DNA of 46,968 nt from Rhodovulum tesquicola (GTDB lineage: Bacteria > Pseudomonadota > Alphaproteobacteria > Rhodobacterales > Rhodobacteraceae). This document shows, piece after piece, positions 27,701-35,214 of the stretch (positions are counted from its first letter, which is position 1; the number at the start of each line of letters is the position of its first letter). The DNA lies in NCBI RefSeq assembly GCF_024128855.1, contig NZ_JAMYDV010000020.1, positions 1 to 46,968 of the forward strand, read 5' to 3'. The translations under genes and the position numbers were made by a program. The notes beneath the pieces are model-generated. The model had not been told where the DNA came from and searched no databases. It saw only the letters and a list, made by a program, of their open reading frames with translations.

Positions 27701-30040
27701 CACGGTTTCGTCCAGCAGGGCGAAATCGCCGTTCAGCGTGACGGTGGTGGTGTCGTAGATGAACGCCACCTTGATCGCGTCGCCTTCGAGCACGCCGCCC
27801 ATCGCGCCCTCGATCGGGCCGGTCTCGACATGGGCATAGCTGCCGCCCGCCGCGTTCAGCGCCGAGACCAGCGCGATCAGCGAGGTCGAGCCCATCGGAT
27901 CGTTCTCGATCTCGATCAGGCCGATCACATCCGCCGCAACCGCCTTGATCGCGGCCACGAGTTTCGCCTCCTGCCGCTCGAACTCGGCCACCGAATTGGC
28001 GCCGCGCGGGGAAAGCGTGCCATCGGGGCCGGTCGTGCCGGTGATGGTGGTGAAATAGTTCAGCACGTTGAAGGCCGCGACCTTCAGGGTCCCCCCCACA
28101 TCCGGCGGCGTCGCCTCGCGCGGGTTGGTCTGGATCAGGGTGCCTTCGCTGGGCAGGTGGATGCGATATTCGGGCTCTTCGCTGGAGGAGGCGGAATCCT
28201 CGGAATAGCCGAGAACGCCGGTCAAGCCGGTATAGACATCGCCCATCCGGAACACGTCGCCGCCGTCCAGACGCCCGTCCGCGCCCAGAAACGGCACCAG
28301 CAACTCGGCCGGGTTCTGCACGTTCAGCCCGTCATCCAGCACCAGCGAGCGCGCGGCGACCTGTTTCAGGTGCTCCTGATAGCCCTCGACGCTGGGCTCG
28401 TTGACCTGGGTAAAGGTCTCGATCCGTCCATCCGAGGTCAGCCGGATCGTGCCGAAGCGGTCGAGCTGGAACAGTTCGCTGACCGTCATCTCCTGCGGGA
28501 TGGTGACGCGCATCCCCTCATAGGCTTCCAGATTGGCGACGTAATCGCCATCCGCATCGCGCAGCACCGTGGCGGTGGGGAAGCTCAGGACCACCGCCTG
28601 GGGCAGGTCATGGCCGCCCGACTCGACGCTGACCGAGGACGCGGCGATCCGCGTCTCGCCGAACTGTTCCTGCACCACGCCCGCGACGGTGACCAGATCG
28701 CCGACCGCAACCGCGGCGGTTGCGGCGACGAAGATCCCCTCGGACGACCAGGGGTCGTCATCGGCATCGGCATCCTCTTCCTGGATGTAGAACCCGCCCA
28801 GCCCCGGCAGGACCTGGGTCACGACGGCCTGCACCCGCACCGACTCGCCCAGCATCGGGCTTTCATCCGCCGCGCCCGGCACCCCGACCAGCGTGCCGTC
28901 GGCAAGGTTGGTCGAGCCTTGAACCTGATGGATCTTCACGTCCTGATAGGCATCCTCGTCGATGGCGAAGGTCCCCGCCCGGGGATTGTTCACGGCGGGA
29001 TCGTTGTTGAAGTCGAGGATGCGGAAATCCGCGGCCGTGTCGGTATCGGCACCGTCCACCACGCGCGCCGCCCCCGCAGGCAGGAAGGTCCCGTCCGGCC
29101 CGACCACCGGCGCGTCGAAGAAGAACGTGTCCCCTGCCCCGCCATCGGTGATGCCGACCGCGTCCAGCACAATCTCGGCGCCGCTGACCGTGCCGCCGGT
29201 GATCGAGGCGGTCTCGACCAGCGCCAGCGTGTAGCTGCCGTTCTCGATGAAGTTCAGCGGGATATCCGCGTTCGGCGTGGCGCCATATTCGCCGGCCACC
29301 AGCGCGTTGCCCACAAGGAAGAACCCGTTCTCGCCGAGGGCGTGATCGTCGGCGAAATCGAACCGCGCGTCGATCTGGCCGATCGCGCTGCCTGCATCGC
29401 CCTCGACCACGATCAGGCTGAGGCCCGCCAGCGACTGGCCGGGCTGGCCGAAGAGTTCGACATATTCGACATCCGTGCTGACGGTCGAGCCGAGCACCGC
29501 GTTGATCACCAGCTTCTGCGCGGTGCCGTAGGTGCCCAGCGGGAAGGGTGTCGCCGCACCGGCATTCGAGGTCTGATTGTCATTGGCATCCTTGCCCGAG
29601 AACAGCCATTCGGACGGGTCGAAGATGGCGCTGGGGGTCGCGCCGGGCTTGCGATAGGCCCAGCCATCCTCGTAATCCCAGACCGTGCCGGTGCCGTCCA
29701 GATTCGGGTCGCCGAACAGATCGACCACCACGCCGCCGAGGAACAGTTCGATCGCGTCATCGCCATTGATCGAGGCCGCGGCGGAGGTGAAATCGGGCGC
29801 GAAGCCGAAATAGGCGGAAAACCCGGTGCTTTCGGTCGCGACATAGATATGGCTGCCGCGGCTGGCCGGGATCGCGGGGAAGGTGAATTCCTGCCCGTCC
29901 GTGCCGCCCCCGTTATTGGCCGAGCCAAGCCCGTAGACCGACAGATCGGCAATATCCTCGAGGACGTAAAGCTCGATGGCCTTGGGCAGGCCGCCCGCAA
30001 GCGGGCCGTCGAAGATACCGGTGATCAGCAAGCTGGACAT
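24734..30040 (-). CDS. Giant secreted ExeM/NucH-type nuclease fused to 5'-nucleotidase with RTX tail
   Basis: A 1768-residue multidomain extracellular enzyme. Residues about 1-330 hold two lamin-tail-like domains, and about 380-480 an ExeM/OB-like domain. An endonuclease/exonuclease/phosphatase domain spans about 650-977 (VAAFNVLNYF, GLIEIEND, ILGDLNAYRKEDP, SSDHDP). A metallophosphoesterase domain spans about 983-1300 (GNHEFD) and a 5'-nucleotidase C-terminal domain about 1350-1560 (IKNGGGIRASI). The tail from about 1650 has a few Ca-binding RTX nonapeptides (GTDGDDVIV, GGAGADVFF). There is no N-terminal signal, so type I secretion is expected. The likely job is to degrade extracellular DNA and nucleotides to release phosphate; a PHO box upstream supports this. 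In the phosphoesterase domain, motif I reads HMADQE and the last motif GGSNTRL, unlike the usual DxH and GHxH. Confidence 0.93.
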   Translation of the reverse strand: MSSLLITGIFDGPLAGGLPKAIELYVLEDIADLSVYGLGSANNGGGTDGQEFTFPAIPASRGSHIYVATESTGFSAYFGFAPDFTSAAASINGDDAIELFLGGVVVDLFGDPNLDGTGTVWDYEDGWAYRKPGATPSAIFDPSEWLFSGKDANDNQTSNAGAATPFPLGTYGTAQKLVINAVLGSTVSTDVEYVELFGQPGQSLAGLSLIVVEGDAGSAIGQIDARFDFADDHALGENGFFLVGNALVAGEYGATPNADIPLNFIENGSYTLALVETASITGGTVSGAEIVLDAVGITDGGAGDTFFFDAPVVGPDGTFLPAGAARVVDGADTDTAADFRILDFNNDPAVNNPRAGTFAIDEDAYQDVKIHQVQGSTNLADGTLVGVPGAADESPMLGESVRVQAVVTQVLPGLGGFYIQEEDADADDDPWSSEGIFVAATAAVAVGDLVTVAGVVQEQFGETRIAASSVSVESGGHDLPQAVVLSFPTATVLRDADGDYVANLEAYEGMRVTIPQEMTVSELFQLDRFGTIRLTSDGRIETFTQVNEPSVEGYQEHLKQVAARSLVLDDGLNVQNPAELLVPFLGADGRLDGGDVFRMGDVYTGLTGVLGYSEDSASSSEEPEYRIHLPSEGTLIQTNPREATPPDVGGTLKVAAFNVLNYFTTITGTTGPDGTLSPRGANSVAEFERQEAKLVAAIKAVAADVIGLIEIENDPMGSTSLIALVSALNAAGGSYAHVETGPIEGAMGGVLEGDAIKVAFIYDTTTVTLNGDFALLDETVDARFASVGVQRPALAQTFTEIASGESFTAVVTHLKSKGSAVGGDIDIGDGQGASSTVRTLAAEALVDWLAGDPTGTGEDDILILGDLNAYRKEDPITTILRGADGVSGTADDYTDLGAVHDPDGISYVFDGQTGTLDYALASGGLTAKVTGAAYWNINADEPDAFDYNLDFGRNPALYSDDAFRSSDHDPILVGLDFGIAPMVYTLEILHMADQEASGSSILYAPNASAVLNALEEQDLGNDGLADNTIRLASGDAFIPGVFFDASAAAFGSGGIADIQIQNEMGFQAVAFGNHEFDKGTAVLAGLISGAAPGDFSSLSGTALDGLDFGGTAMPYLGVNLDVTTDANLAPLAVQGGQAPLPNSITSSTVIDVNGEPIGVVGAVTPTLGRISSPGNVTIAPVWAGTTPTEAELDALAAIIQAEVDALLAASPEMNKVILLAHMQVLNIEVALAGRLSGVDVIVAGGSNTRLFDEDDRVIDGDSVQGTYPIFVDNADGGVTAVVNTDGSYKYVGRLVIDFDAEGRIIPESYDPSVSGAYATDNAGVAALGAEGMVDPEVAAIVEAIEAQIIATEGNVFGISSVFLNGNRSGTASGSDPDGVRVQETNLGNLTADANLAYARQFDDSVMVSIKNGGGIRASIGETVVPPGGTGFVRQANGEITDSAGNVIKPEGGISEADIKASLAFNNDLTLLTVTRAELVALLEHGVAGLPGAAGQFPQVSGVQFSHDPSQPVGARIVNAAITDADGKDLDVLMRDGVLVGDGSATVRIVTLGFLADGGDGYPFPTGAATNRVNLTDLDGDGVADGLRDGVAVFADNGTEQDAFAEYLAANHATPETAFAIEDAGRDSDARIQNLQWRADTVIDEPEFNFVFGSAGRDRLVGTDGDDVIVSGAGNFDTQTGGAGADVFFFGDETLNGVRERDTILDYEIGVDAIGLGAGVSVASIQKAGSSVVVYLDDPLGMNDAIYIQGAGVDVDNITFIDNFSWAVA

Positions 30041-30469
30041 GAGAACCCCTGTTGTTCGCGCTGACAAAAGCAATCATGGGGCATAGCGGCGATTGTTAAC
30101 GATTTATGAACCGGTATTCGAAGCTTTCCTGACAGTTTGATGACGGCGGCCAGCGCGGCGGCATGAAAGTTGACAGCCGCAACCGTGGGCGGGTGGGGCC
30201 GTTCGGGCGGCGGTCCCGGCGGTCAGGTGGGCGGAACGCGAGAAAGCCTGCGGGTTTCGGCCGAAAATGCCGCAAGATATTGTTTTTAAGGCATATTAGC
30301 GCCGTTCTGGCCGTCATGCGGGACCTTTGGACGAGCCCCCTGCCCTTTCGCGGGATTGCATCGAGGACAAGCCCCTGATCTTGCGGTTTCGCTGGTTGCA
30401 TTGGTGGGACCAGCTCGCGGGATGCGCGGGCAGACAAGGTCCGGGCCAGACTTGACGACCGGGGGGCAA
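30041..30469. other. Intergenic region between nuclease promoter and repC end
   Basis: No gene is seen. The left part holds the nuclease promoter with the PHO box (30129-30146). A half-matching parS-like sequence, GTTGACAGCCGCAACC, lies at 30169-30184; only its left half agrees with the two perfect sites. An A/T-rich stretch at 30278-30300 (TATTGTTTTTAAGGCATATT) could be a promoter or an easily melted segment. Confidence 0.5.
30129..30146 (-). promoter_or_regulatory. PHO box upstream of the secreted nuclease
   Basis: On the minus strand the site reads CCGTCAT-CAAA-CTGTCAG. The PhoB consensus is two CTGTCAT-like heptamers with a 4-base A/T-rich spacer; each half matches in 6 of 7 positions. 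It points toward the nuclease start and ends 89 bases from it. This predicts induction by phosphate starvation. Confidence 0.65.
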
Positions 30470-30485
30470 GTTGACAGCTGTCAAC
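30470..30485. other. parS centromere site, copy 1
   Basis: GTTGACAGCTGTCAAC is a perfect 16-bp palindrome and fits the repABC centromere pattern GTTNNNNGCNNNNAAC. It ends one base before the last base of the repC stop codon. The same 16 bases plus TCA recur at 31695-31713, on the other side of repC. RepB (ParB) should bind here. Confidence 0.85.
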
Positions 30486-31649
30486 TCACGCGGCCTTCGG
30501 CCGCAGCAGGGCCATCACCATCGGTCCGGGCGAGAAGGACCCATCGGCCGCCTTGCGGGACAGCGCGCGGAGATAGCCGCCGGGCGACTGGATGTCCGAG
30601 ACCCGTTGAAGGATGGCGGCTAGGGTGATGGCTGCCACCTCTGGCCCCATGTCGCGTTGTGCCTCTGTCCAGGCGTCGGGGCTGATGCCCATCATGCCGC
30701 GGACGAAACCGGCCAGCGCAACAAGCTCCTGCCAATGCCGGGGTGCGGTGGGGGCGTAGTCGAGGATATCGGGACAGGCCTTCAGCACAAGCGCTAGCGG
30801 CAGGGCAGGGGGGCTCGATCCCTGTTCCGGTGTCCTGGCCTTCGCGGTTTCACGGCAGGATTCAAATTCAAGTATATTGGTGTCTGAATTCTGATAGTGC
30901 CGCTCATTTTCGCGGTCATTGCCGCCCATTTCGTCTGTTTCGGTCAGCAGGGCGGTCAGGTCGTCCCTGAGTCTCGCGAGCGTGTCGCGCAGGATTTCCA
31001 GTTCGGCGAAGGCAAGCTTTCGGCGCATCGCGCGCTGGATATCGTGAAGGCGGAGGTTCAGCGCGTCCCAGTTGCCTTGCAGGCCCGCCTGCTGGGCGTA
31101 TTCGGCCAGCTTGATGGCGTCGCGCTTCATCAGGGTCACGTCCTCGCGCAGGCGGCGCATCCGGTCGGCAGCGGCGCGCGCCTCGGCGGCGGCATGGGTG
31201 ATGCGGCGGGCCTGGACCAGCAGGGGGCGCAGGTCGAAGCCGAAGGCCCGGGCGATGGTGCCGTTGGGGCCACGGGCGGCGTAGCGCTTTCCGTTGGGGC
31301 TGTCATGGCGGGCGATCAGGCCCGCGGCGACAAGGGCCGCGAGGTGACGGCGCAGGGTGCTTTCGGCCATGCCATGCGCGCGCTCGGACAGGGCCGCGTT
31401 CGACGGAAAGACGATCAGCGGCGCGGTCTCGGACAGGATCGTGCCGGGGTGAAAGCTGATCAGCGCGTTCAGCACCGTCAGATCGCGGTCGCTGATCCCG
31501 AATGCGGCGCGGGCGGCGCAAAGCTCGCGGAAAAGTTCCCATTTGTCGAATTCGGGAAGGCTGGCGGGGCGGCGGGCCTCGCGTACCTGTTCCAGCAGGG
31601 CAGCCGTCACCGGCCGCCGCCCGAAGGGCGTCGTTGTCAGATGCTCCAT
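30486..31649 (-). CDS. repC: Replication initiator RepC
   Basis: RepC, 387 residues, the replication initiator of repABC replicons. The N-terminal half is helical with a winged helix (LTVLNALISFHPGTILSETAPLIVFPSNAALSERAHGMAESTLRRHLAALVAAGLIARHDSPNGKRYA). The C-terminal part holds WQELVALAGFVRGMMGISPDAWTEAQRDMGPE and SPGGYLRALSRKA, which are typical of RepC. In this family the origin lies within the gene. I use ATG at 31649 rather than the GTG one codon earlier; no strong Shine-Dalgarno sequence is seen, fitting low, controlled expression. It is flanked on both sides by identical parS palindromes. Confidence 0.95.
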   Translation of the reverse strand: MEHLTTTPFGRRPVTAALLEQVREARRPASLPEFDKWELFRELCAARAAFGISDRDLTVLNALISFHPGTILSETAPLIVFPSNAALSERAHGMAESTLRRHLAALVAAGLIARHDSPNGKRYAARGPNGTIARAFGFDLRPLLVQARRITHAAAEARAAADRMRRLREDVTLMKRDAIKLAEYAQQAGLQGNWDALNLRLHDIQRAMRRKLAFAELEILRDTLARLRDDLTALLTETDEMGGNDRENERHYQNSDTNILEFESCRETAKARTPEQGSSPPALPLALVLKACPDILDYAPTAPRHWQELVALAGFVRGMMGISPDAWTEAQRDMGPEVAAITLAAILQRVSDIQSPGGYLRALSRKAADGSFSPGPMVMALLRPKAA

Positions 31650-31694
31650 CACGTTTCACGAAGGCAAGATTTTTCGTCCGCCGCAACGACGCCT

Positions 31695-31710
31695 GTTGAC
31701 AGCTGTCAAC
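31695..31710. other. parS centromere site, copy 2
   Basis: GTTGACAGCTGTCAAC, identical to the copy at 30470-30485, in the repB-repC intergenic space. The TTGACA inside it (31696-31701) can also serve as a -35 element for plus-strand transcription toward repB, so partition-complex formation here could affect the counter-transcript. Confidence 0.85.
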
Positions 31711-31729
31711 TCATGGCCCAAGATCGGAG

Positions 31730-31785
31730 GTGCTAGACAACGATTGGGGCCTCTCGGGATACGTCTCGGGGGGCTTCTTCTTTGG
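31730..31785 (+). ncRNA. Putative counter-transcribed RNA (incompatibility RNA) of repABC
   Basis: repABC units carry a small antisense RNA in the repB-repC gap that limits RepC synthesis. Here a plus-strand TTGACA (31696-31701) and a weak -10 (CAAGAT, 31719-31724) are spaced 17 bases apart. Downstream, GCCTC and the GGGGGGC at 31770-31776 can form a short stem, followed by TTCTTCTTT. The position, orientation and terminator-like end fit; the exact ends are guesses. Confidence 0.4.
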
Positions 31786-31830
31786 TCCTGCCTTTACTGT
31801 GCCTCCTTTGTCATTGCGCTGCTCTTGCTC

Positions 31831-32769
31831 TCACTTCCCGCGGGCGGTGGACCACTCGCGGTGAAGACGGGCGAGGTTCTCGACGAGCCAGTCCTCGAAC
31901 CCCTCGGCTGTCCGGTTCTCGACGCTGACGACCGTGGTGCCGCGCTTGCGCGCGACGCGGGCCAATGCCGCGCCATCCTGGGTGCGCACGGTCTGGGGCG
32001 GCGGGGCAGGGGGGCGGGGGCGGACCAGCGCGGCCATCACCGCCTCGAAGCGGGCATCCGAGGTCTCGCCCTTCGCGGCCTCTGTCAGGTCGCGGCCCCT
32101 GATCCGGTCGGCCAGCGCCACCCAGCGGTCCCGCCCGATGCCCGGCGCCGAACCGATCGCCTCGATCAGCGCGACGGGCACCCGGTCGGCGACGGAAAGC
32201 ATACGGGAAATCAATGTCTTGTCGACATGAAGGGCATCGCAGATCACCTTGCGGTCATAGCCCGCATCGCGCATCTGGCGGGCGAAATTCGCCCGTTCGA
32301 TAAAGGTCAGATCGCGCCTTGCGGCATTTTCCTGACCCTGGGCGATCACCAGTTCGCGGTCGTCCAGCACCCGCACCATCGCCTTGACCGGCATGTGCAG
32401 CGCCCTGAGCGCGGCGACGCGGCGCCGGCCATAGACCACCTCGTAGCGTTCGGCATCGTTCGGGTTCGGCCGCAGCAGGACCGGCACCTGCTGGCCGTAA
32501 AGGCGGATCGACTCGATCAGCTGGTCGAGATCGGGGTCTTCGTGGTCGAGCCGGTCGCGAAAGCCGCCCTGGTCGATCATCCGGGGATCGACCTCGGAGA
32601 TCGAGCGGGATTTCAGCTCGGCGATGGACTGGCTGACCGCGCCGATCGCGCCCTTGGAATAGCGCGGCCGCGCGGCGTCGATGCGGGCCGGGGCAGGGGC
32701 GGCGGGCGGGGTCTCGGGTTCGGCCGATTTCGTTTCGATCAGGCCCTTCAGCAGATCCTTACGCGCCAT
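31831..32769 (-). CDS. repB: Partition protein RepB (ParB family)
   Basis: RepB, 312 residues, the centromere-binding CTPase of the repABC partition system. The ParB N-domain is visible around residues 55-130 (VDPRMIDQGGFRDRLDHEDPDLDQLIESIRLYGQQVPVLLRPNPNDAERYEVVYGRRRVAALRAL), where YGRRRVAAL takes the place of the GERR box. The central helix-turn-helix follows (FARQMRDAGYDRKVICDALHVDKTLISRMLSVADRVP), and the C-terminus is a dimerisation domain. It starts at ATG 32769 and overlaps the repA end by 11 bases. Its binding sites are probably the two GTTGACAGCTGTCAAC palindromes around repC. Confidence 0.96.
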   Translation of the reverse strand: MARKDLLKGLIETKSAEPETPPAAPAPARIDAARPRYSKGAIGAVSQSIAELKSRSISEVDPRMIDQGGFRDRLDHEDPDLDQLIESIRLYGQQVPVLLRPNPNDAERYEVVYGRRRVAALRALHMPVKAMVRVLDDRELVIAQGQENAARRDLTFIERANFARQMRDAGYDRKVICDALHVDKTLISRMLSVADRVPVALIEAIGSAPGIGRDRWVALADRIRGRDLTEAAKGETSDARFEAVMAALVRPRPPAPPPQTVRTQDGAALARVARKRGTTVVSVENRTAEGFEDWLVENLARLHREWSTARGK

Positions 32770-33949
32770 CGCCGCGCCCCCATGCATTCTGGACCAGCGC
32801 CTCGATCTCGCCATTGACGGCGTTGAGGCTTTCGATCGCGCGCTCGTAGGTCGAGCGGGTGAACTGGGTCTTTTCCACCTCGTAGAGCGTCTGCTTGGTG
32901 ATCCCGGCATCCGAAATGGCGGTGGATTTCAGCATCGGGTGATTCAGCACATGATCGCCGAACATCGAGCGCATGAAGCTGACCATCTGGTTCTGCGGCC
33001 CGTCGCCGGGTTCGTAGCGGGTGATGAGATAGCGCAGCCAGTCATAGGACATGTCCGCGCCCGCCTCGGACACGACACCCAGCAGGTTCGAGACCATCAG
33101 CAGGAACTGGCACATCGACATCACGTCCAGCATCTGCGGATGCACCGTCACCAGCACGGCCGTCGCCGCCGACAGCGCGGACATGGTCAGGAATCCCAGC
33201 TGCGGCGGGCAATCGATCACCACCACGTCATACTCCGCCTCGACCTGGGCCAGGGCGTCGCCGACACGGGTGAAGAAGAAGCTGCCCGACCGGTTGGCGA
33301 GTGCGCGCGGCGTCTCGTGCTCGAACTCCATCAGGTCGAGATTGCCGGGGATGATGTCGAGATTGGTGAAATAGGTCTTCTGGATGACCTGGGCCAGCGG
33401 CGCGGGCTCGTCATAGCGGATCGCATCGTAAAGCGTGCCGCCGTCCAGCAGGTCGAATTCGGGCTGGAAGCCGTGCAGCGCCGACAGGCTGGCCTGCGGG
33501 TCCAGATCGACCGCCAGCACGCGGTAGCCGTCCAGCGCCATCTTCTGCGCCAGATGCGCGGCGGTGGTGGTCTTGCCCGAGCCGCCCTTGAAGTTGATGA
33601 CGGTGATGACCTGCAGGTGATCGCCATTGCGTCGGCCGGGAAGATAGGTGCCGGGGCTCTTGGCGCCCGCCTCCAGCAGCCTGCGCAGGGACTGGATGTC
33701 CTCGGGCGTGTAATAGCGCCGCCCGTTGCCGCGAATCTCGGGGCTTGGGCCCTTGCCGTCCAGATGCAGCTTGCGCAGGTAGGCATCCTTGACGCCCAGC
33801 AATTGCGCGGCCTCGCCAGAGGTGAACTTGCGCAGGGTGCGTCTGGCGTCCGGCGGGAAGAGCTGTGCCCTATGTGCCTGCAATCGCTCGGAAAGTTTCT
33901 GAGCATGTTCCCCGACCAGCAGGTCGATGCGTTCTTGCCTGTATGCCAT
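32759..33949 (-). CDS. repA: Partition ATPase RepA (ParA family)
   Basis: RepA, 396 residues, a type Ia ParA ATPase that segregates the replicon and represses its own promoter. Residues about 40-95 form a MerR-like helix-turn-helix (FTSGEAAQLLGVKDAYLRKLH, RRYYTPEDIQSLRRLL). The deviant Walker A is KGGSGKTT at 121-128. Walker A' is VLAVDLDPQASLSAL and Walker B VVVIDCPPQLGFLTMSAL. It is the first gene of the repA-repB-repC operon. AACCG (33968-33972) and CGGTT (33980-33984) form a dyad just upstream of its start, a candidate autoregulatory operator. Confidence 0.97.
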   Translation of the reverse strand: MAYRQERIDLLVGEHAQKLSERLQAHRAQLFPPDARRTLRKFTSGEAAQLLGVKDAYLRKLHLDGKGPSPEIRGNGRRYYTPEDIQSLRRLLEAGAKSPGTYLPGRRNGDHLQVITVINFKGGSGKTTTAAHLAQKMALDGYRVLAVDLDPQASLSALHGFQPEFDLLDGGTLYDAIRYDEPAPLAQVIQKTYFTNLDIIPGNLDLMEFEHETPRALANRSGSFFFTRVGDALAQVEAEYDVVVIDCPPQLGFLTMSALSAATAVLVTVHPQMLDVMSMCQFLLMVSNLLGVVSEAGADMSYDWLRYLITRYEPGDGPQNQMVSFMRSMFGDHVLNHPMLKSTAISDAGITKQTLYEVEKTQFTRSTYERAIESLNAVNGEIEALVQNAWGRGDGA

Positions 33950-34252
33950 TCTTGCCCTCGGCCCCGGAACCGTTTGTTACGGTTTCCCGCGTTTTGTTCC
34001 GTTTGTAGCGTATATTACTGGCCGAGGGATGGGATTCGGGCAAGCCTTTTCTGTATCTTGTGTGACAGGCGGGGACAGCCACAAGACCGGTGCGGCCGGG
34101 GCGGGGTCGGAGCCGGGGCGCCGTGGGCCGGGCCCAAGCCCTGTCCACATTGACAGACCGCCATCATAGGACCATATTAACCGGACATATGACCACATGA
34201 AGGACCGGCCGTTCCGGCAGGGTTCGACTGGTCGGTTCCGGACACGCCACCC
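33950..34252. promoter_or_regulatory. Divergent promoter region between repA and the patatin operon
   Basis: No gene is seen. Left part: the dyad AACCG/CGGTT (33968-33984) and an A/T-rich stretch with TATATTACT (34011-34019), which reads as a -10-like TAATAT on the minus strand toward repA. Right part: the plus-strand promoter at 34150-34178 and the near-palindrome GGACATATGACC (34183-34194). Confidence 0.55.
34150..34178 (+). promoter_or_regulatory. Sigma70-type promoter for the patatin operon
   Basis: A perfect -35 TTGACA (34150-34155), a 17-base spacer and a -10 CATATT (34173-34178, 4 of 6 matches) point at the gene starting at 34253. The dyad GGACATATGACC (34183-34194) lies where transcription should start, a good place for a repressor. 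Confidence 0.5.
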
Positions 34253-34747
34253 ATGACATTCTCCATGCAAGACGACGACGACAGCCCGGTTTCAACGCCC
34301 ACCGATATCGGCCGGACTCTGGGCCGCGCGCTGGTCGAGCACGGGCTCGACGACCGTCACGCCGCCCGGCTGGCCATGGTGGCGAACGCGGTCTTTGCGG
34401 GCGGGCAGGCGGCGCGCATCACCGCGCTCAAGGCAAATCCCGGTCGGCTGATCGACCTGAGTGCGGAAAGCGGGCCGCAGCGCGTGGCCGATGCCAAGAG
34501 CCGCGACCGGCGCGAGGCGATGGTCGTCGCCAGCGAGGACATGGAACTGCTGATCGAGACGCTGGCGCGCGCGGTCGAGCCGCGCTTTGCCTCGGGCCGG
34601 GAGCTGTGCGCGCGCTTTGCCCATGACCGGCCCGCAACCCGGGCCGCGCTGGCCCCGCCCGACGAGGCGGCGCATGTCACGCCCACGCTGGCCGAGGCGC
34701 TGCATGGACGGCGCGCGGGGGCAGGGCAGGGCGCCGGGGTAGAATGA
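34253..34747 (+). CDS. Unknown protein, first gene of the patatin operon
   Basis: A 164-residue protein I do not recognise. It starts with an acidic, disordered stretch (MQDDDDSPVSTPTD), followed by helices (IGRTLGRALVEHGLDDRHAARLAMVANAVFAGG). A mixed region with LIDLSAESGPQRVADAKSRDRREAMVVASEDMELLIETLARAVEPRF comes next, then a Pro/Ala-rich tail. There is no signal peptide or membrane segment. ATG 34253 and ATG 34265 are both possible starts; neither has a clear ribosome-binding site, so a short or leaderless start is possible. It is coupled to the next gene by an ATGA overlap. Confidence 0.6.
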   Translation: MTFSMQDDDDSPVSTPTDIGRTLGRALVEHGLDDRHAARLAMVANAVFAGGQAARITALKANPGRLIDLSAESGPQRVADAKSRDRREAMVVASEDMELLIETLARAVEPRFASGRELCARFAHDRPATRAALAPPDEAAHVTPTLAEALHGRRAGAGQGAGVE

Positions 34748-35214
34748 TCATCCTGGGCGCCCAGCCGACGATGCAATTCGTCGACGGCAACGGCGCGCTG
34801 CCCGTCTTTCGCCATCTTGCGGACACCAACGCCCGGGTCGCGCTGACCGCACCGGGGCTGACCTATGCCGCGGATGTCATCGCCACCCAGCCCGAGCCCG
34901 ACCGCACGACCCTGACAAACAGCCTGGACGACATCCTGCGGCAATGCCGTCCGCCCGAGGGGCCGGGTCTGGATGCGCCGGTGGCGGCCTACAAGTTCCT
35001 GCCTTTCGGGCTGGACGAGATCGAGGCCTTTCCCCCGATCGCGCGCGCATTGGCGGGGGCGGGGCTGGCGCGCGGCACGCTGGAGATCCAGATCCTTGCC
35101 ATCGCGCGCACCGTCGACCTGCCGCTTGCGCTGCTCGACGGGCCTCGGGACCGGGACATGCTCGCGGCGCTGGGGGCGGCGGGCTTCCATCTGCAGGCCG
35201 TATGGATCGGCTGA
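34744..35214 (+). CDS. Unknown protein, second gene of the patatin operon
   Basis: A 156-residue protein of unknown family. It begins with a short hydrophobic strand (MIILGAQPTMQFVDGNGALPVFRHLADTNARVAL) and ends with an alpha/beta pattern (ILAIARTVDLPLALLDGPRDRDMLAALGAAGFHLQAVWIG). The end is loosely reminiscent of the last strand-helix units of PIN-like domains, but the acidic triad cannot be placed with confidence. It is translationally coupled at both ends: ATGA with the gene before, and a 13-base overlap with the patatin gene. The tight coupling suggests that the three proteins work together. Confidence 0.65.
   Translation: MIILGAQPTMQFVDGNGALPVFRHLADTNARVALTAPGLTYAADVIATQPEPDRTTLTNSLDDILRQCRPPEGPGLDAPVAAYKFLPFGLDEIEAFPPIARALAGAGLARGTLEIQILAIARTVDLPLALLDGPRDRDMLAALGAAGFHLQAVWIG

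Noticed and set aside
24575-30064. A plus-strand open frame of 1829 codons opposite the giant nuclease
   Set aside because: Its translation is an Arg/His/Asp-rich sequence without domains, as expected from the antisense of GC-rich coding DNA. The minus strand has clear nuclease, nucleotidase and RTX motifs.
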